Assembly: GCA_030148665.1 (NCBI GenBank)
Contig: JASBSZ010000029.1
Location: 62,001-126,000 of the forward strand
DNA: 64,000 nt
Direction of reading: 5' to 3'
From: Alphaproteobacteria bacterium
Lineage (GTDB): Bacteria; Pseudomonadota; Alphaproteobacteria; Rhodobacterales; Rhodobacteraceae
The notes beneath the pieces were generated by a model. That model had not been told where the DNA came from, ran no database searches, and was given only the letters and a program-made list of their open reading frames with translations. Made by a program: the position numbers and the translations under genes. The first letter of the stretch is position 1. The number at the start of each line of letters is the position of its first letter. This document shows, one piece after another, positions 61,170-64,000 of this stretch.

Positions 61170-62192
61170 ATGGGGTATCGAATCGTTGTCGTCGGCGCCA
61201 CGGGGAATGTGGGCCGCGAGATGCTGAACATCCTGGCCGAACGCCAGTTTCCCGTTGACGAAATTGCCGCGCTGGCCAGCCGAAAATCGCTGGGCACCGA
61301 GGTCAGCTTTGGCGAGCGCACCCTCAAGACCCAGGATCTGGATACATTCGACTTTACCGGCTGGGATATCGCCCTGTTCGCCGTTGGCTCGGAAGCCACG
61401 AAAACCTATGCCCCCAGGGCGGCGGCAACGGGCTGTGTGGTGATCGACAACAGCAGCCTCTATCGCTACGACCCGGATGTGCCGCTGATCGTGCCCGAGG
61501 TAAACCCCGACGCGGTGACGGGCTATGACAAGAAAAACATCATCGCCAACCCGAACTGTTCGACCGCGCAGATGGTGGTGGCGCTCAAGCCGCTGCACGA
61601 CCGCGCCCGCATCAAGCGGGTGGTTGTCAGCACCTATCAGTCGGTTTCCGGCGCGGGCAAGGAAGGCATGGACGAGCTGTGGAACCAGACCAGGGGCATG
61701 TATGTCCCCGGACAAGAGGTCGAGCCCAGCAAGTTCACCAAGCAGATCGCCTTTAACGTCATCCCGCATATCGATGTTTTCATGGATTCCGGCGAGACCA
61801 GGGAAGAATGGAAAATGGTCGCCGAAACCAAGAAGATCGTTGACCCAAAGATCAAGCTGACGGCCACCTGCGTGCGCGTTCCCGTCTTTGTCGGCCATTC
61901 CGAGGCCATCAACATCGAATTCGAGGACCATCTGGACGAGGACGAGGCCCGCGACATCCTGCGCGAATCCCCCGGCATTCTGGTCGTCGATAAACGCGAG
62001 GACGGCGGGTACACCACGCCGGTCGAATGTGTGGGCGATTATGCCACCTATATTAGCCGCATCCGGCAGGATCCGACCATCGACAACGGGCTGAACCTGT
62101 GGTGCGTGTCCGACAACCTGCGCAAGGGCGCGGCTCTGAACGCCGTGCAGATCGCCGAGTTGCTGGGCCGCCGGGTTCTGAAAAAGGGCTGA
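61170..62192 (+). CDS. asd: Aspartate-semialdehyde dehydrogenase
   Basis: NADPH-dependent reduction of aspartyl phosphate on the lysine, threonine, methionine and diaminopimelate route. NADP loop VVVGATGNVGREML, active-site Cys130 in IANPNCSTAQMVVAL, and catalytic His region CVRVPVFVGHSEAI. 340 residues. GAGGAG precedes ATG 61170. Transcribed with the next flavoprotein gene, 10 nt apart. Confidence 0.96.
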   Translation: MGYRIVVVGATGNVGREMLNILAERQFPVDEIAALASRKSLGTEVSFGERTLKTQDLDTFDFTGWDIALFAVGSEATKTYAPRAAATGCVVIDNSSLYRYDPDVPLIVPEVNPDAVTGYDKKNIIANPNCSTAQMVVALKPLHDRARIKRVVVSTYQSVSGAGKEGMDELWNQTRGMYVPGQEVEPSKFTKQIAFNVIPHIDVFMDSGETREEWKMVAETKKIVDPKIKLTATCVRVPVFVGHSEAINIEFEDHLDEDEARDILRESPGILVVDKREDGGYTTPVECVGDYATYISRIRQDPTIDNGLNLWCVSDNLRKGAALNAVQIAELLGRRVLKKG

Positions 62193-62202
62193 GGCCCGCC
62201 GC

Positions 62203-63381
62203 GTGAAACAGGCGCTGGTCATCGGTGCGGGACCTGCCGGGCTGATGGCGGCCGAAATGCTGGCGGATGCTGGCGTCGCCGTCACGCTGGCCGAGGCCAG
62301 GCCCTCGGCCGGGCGCAAACTGCTGATGGCCGGCAAGTCCGGCCTGAACCTGACCAGGGACGAACCTTTTGACGATTTCCTTGCGCGATACGGCGATGCC
62401 GCCGACTGGCTGCGCCCGATCCTTGCGGATTTCGACAATCGCGCCGTGCAGGAATGGGCGCGCGCGTTGGGCCAGGATCTGTTCACGGGCTCGACCGGAC
62501 GGGTCTTTCCCAAGGCGATGAAGGCCTCGCCCCTGTTGCGGGCATGGCTCGCGCGGCTGGGCGCCAAGGGCGTCGTGCTGCACCGGCGCTGGTATTGGCG
62601 GGGCTGGCAGGATGATGCGCTGCTTTTCGACACGGCCGAGGGACGTCAAACCATCCACGCCGATGCAACCGTTCTGGCCCTGGGCGGGGCCAGCTGGTCG
62701 CGGCTGGGCTCTGACGGGCGCTGGGCCGATATTCTGGCCGCGCGGGGGGTCGAGGTCACGCCGTTTCAGCCTGCTAATGCAGGGCTGGGGGTGGATTGGT
62801 CGGATCACATGCACCGGTATTTCGGCCAGCCCGTCAAGGCTGTTGCACTGCACGCGGGCGGCCAGATCAGCCGCGGCGAGTGGGTAATTTCTGCCCGTGG
62901 GATCGAGGGCGGCGGCATATACACCCTGACGCCCCAGATCAGGCAGGGCGAAGCGCTGACGCTTGACCTGCTGCCCGATATTCCGGCGGCCGAGGTCACA
63001 CGCCGCCTGTCGCGCCCGCGCGGCAAGGCAAGCCTTGCCAATCACCTGCGCAAGACATTGCGGCTGGATCCGGTCAGGCTGGCGCTGCTCAACGAATTCG
63101 CCCGCCCTCTGCCCGCCGACAACACCGCACTGGCAGGGTTGCTCAAGGCGCTACCCATCCGCCACGCAGGGCTGCGCCCCCTGGACGAGGCAATTTCGAC
63201 AGCCGGCGGCGTGGCGCGCCACGCGCTGACGCCCGAGTTGATGTTGCGGGCCGTCCCCGACATATGGTGCGCGGGCGAGATGCTGGACTGGGAGGCCCCG
63301 ACCGGCGGCTATCTGCTGACCGCCTGTCTGGCCACCGGGCGCTGGGCCGGTCTGGCCGCGGCGCGGCGGCTGACGGGGTAA
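62203..63381 (+). CDS. HI0933-type FAD-dependent oxidoreductase (TIGR03862 family)
   Basis: A 392-residue flavoprotein of the HI0933/BaiN-like group. Dinucleotide-binding motif VIGAGPAGLMAAEMLADAG at the N-terminus, SAGRKLLMAGKSGLNLT next, and the FAD closure GEMLDWEAPTGGYLLTACLATG at the end. GTG start at 62203. Substrate unknown; some relatives reduce bile-acid or other unsaturated compounds. Confidence 0.87.
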   Translation: MKQALVIGAGPAGLMAAEMLADAGVAVTLAEARPSAGRKLLMAGKSGLNLTRDEPFDDFLARYGDAADWLRPILADFDNRAVQEWARALGQDLFTGSTGRVFPKAMKASPLLRAWLARLGAKGVVLHRRWYWRGWQDDALLFDTAEGRQTIHADATVLALGGASWSRLGSDGRWADILAARGVEVTPFQPANAGLGVDWSDHMHRYFGQPVKAVALHAGGQISRGEWVISARGIEGGGIYTLTPQIRQGEALTLDLLPDIPAAEVTRRLSRPRGKASLANHLRKTLRLDPVRLALLNEFARPLPADNTALAGLLKALPIRHAGLRPLDEAISTAGGVARHALTPELMLRAVPDIWCAGEMLDWEAPTGGYLLTACLATGRWAGLAAARRLTG

Positions 63382-63471
63382 CGCGCGGCAGCGGCCCACC
63401 TGCCCCCTTTGCGCCGCCCGTGCTTTTGTTGTATCCCCTGCTTTCCATCCGCACAGCCGAAAGCCACCGCC

Positions 63472-64000
63472 ATGACCGCGATCACGCCCGACAACATCAC
63501 CGTCCCGCGCAAGCTGCCCGAAGGCGGCAAGACCAACCTTGTCGGCCTGACCCGCGAGCAGATGCGCGAGACCCTGATCGCCGCCGGCACGCCGGAACGA
63601 CAGGCCAGGATGCGCGTTGGCCAGCTGTGGCAGTGGATCTATCAGAAGGGTGTCACCGATTTTTCGGTGATGACCAATCTGGCCAAGGATTACCGCGCCC
63701 TTCTGGCCGAAAAATTCACCATCTCTCGCCCCGAGATCGTGACCCGGCAGGTATCATCCGACGGCACGCGCAAATATCTGCTGCGCATTCAGGGCGGGCA
63801 CGAGGTGGAAACCGTCTATATCCCCGAGGACGACCGCGGCACGCTGTGCATCTCGTCCCAGGTGGGCTGCACGCTGACCTGTTCATTCTGCCATACCGGC
63901 ACGCAGAAACTGGTGCGCAACCTCACCCCGGCCGAGATCGTCGGCCAGATTCTGGTTGCCCGCGACGATCTGGGCGAATGGCCGAAACCCGGACGCCACC
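63472..64000 (+). CDS. rlmN: 23S rRNA (adenine2503-C2)-methyltransferase RlmN, N-terminal part; runs off the window
   Basis: Radical-SAM enzyme that methylates A2503 of 23S rRNA and A37 of some tRNAs. Read directly: ATG 63472, an N-terminal HhH-like domain ([20 protein letters not shown]) and the radical-SAM triad in [19 protein letters not shown] (CxxxCxxC), then LTPAEIVGQ. The first about 176 residues are visible; the 3' end is outside the window. Confidence 0.95.
   Translation, partial: MTAITPDNITVPRKLPEGGKTNLVGLTREQMRETLIAAGTPERQARMRVGQLWQWIYQKGVTDFSVMTNLAKDYRALLAEKFTISRPEIVTRQVSSDGTRKYLLRIQGGHEVETVYIPEDDRGTLCISSQVGCTLTCSFCHTGTQKLVRNLTPAEIVGQILVARDDLGEWPKPGRH

Overview
The window is GC-rich, densely coded chromosomal DNA from an alphaproteobacterium, most likely Rhodobacterales (Rhodobacteraceae or roseobacter group). 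The pointers are an irr-type Fur gene divergent from a fabA-fabB-fabI operon, a B12-dependent class II ribonucleotide reductase, an ScfR-type regulator, a 6S-RNA-like leader before the 5-formyl-THF cyclo-ligase gene, and a short intergenic element that I recall from this family. I found no rRNA, tRNA, CRISPR array, insertion sequence or phage gene. Both ends cut through genes: nrdJ on the left, rlmN on the right.

Layout. 1-5.3 kb: nrdJ 3' part, an LpxR-like outer-membrane lipid A deacylase, a CtaG-type oxidase assembly protein, a double-CDGSH Fe-S protein, and an extradiol dioxygenase divergent from an HxlR regulator with a 22-bp operator between them. 5.6-9.3 kb: a large multi-PAS sensor kinase with no adjacent response regulator, and a small RDD-type membrane protein. 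9.5-13.6 kb: type II fatty-acid synthesis operon (fabA, fabB, fabI), irr, and an unknown conserved-looking protein. 13.8-26.2 kb: a catabolic island (HyuA/HyuB ATP-dependent hydrolase pair, FAD-linked oxidase, MarR regulator, a molybdenum hydroxylase with fused 2Fe-2S and Mo subunits, a 6-hydroxynicotinate-reductase-like protein, a UPF0280/ApbE-like protein and an AA_synth protein). Two near-identical TTTGTATACAAA-type boxes flank its two halves, so the MarR protein probably controls both. 26.3-33.3 kb: ScfR regulator, MFS exporter, 6S RNA candidate, 5-FCL, YmdB-type phosphoesterase, SLC13 permease, OHCU decarboxylase. 33.3-39.2 kb: SPOR protein and a pyrimidine/deoxynucleoside salvage block (upp, deoB, deoA, cdd). 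39.3-48.4 kb: DUF302 protein, two small convergent membrane proteins, ileS interrupted by one in-frame TAA, truA, ycjX/ycjF-like pair, and a GDP-mannose pyrophosphorylase/isomerase.

The standout is 48.7-57.3 kb: a tightly overlapping operon encoding all seven membrane subunits of a complex I-like machine (A, H, J, K, L, M, N) but no NADH or Fe-S input module (no C, E, F, G, I). Where nuoB and nuoD would be, there is a single fused gene. Its N-terminal part is a cysteine-less NuoB relic, its C-terminal part is a NuoD relic lacking the quinone-site histidines, and between them sit three nearly identical Cys/His heavy-metal-binding domains (CPMHP...CPKCGM) with His-rich linkers. The ion-channel Glu/Lys residues of L, M and K are kept. 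This looks like a complex I membrane arm that has lost redox chemistry and gained a metal-binding module. A monoheme cytochrome c follows after 455 bp. I regard it as the best candidate for an undescribed system.

58.3-64 kb: an Hpt protein and a response regulator with a degenerate GGDEF-like domain, a PhyH-fold protein lacking the expected iron-binding His residues, asd, a HI0933-type flavoprotein and the start of rlmN.
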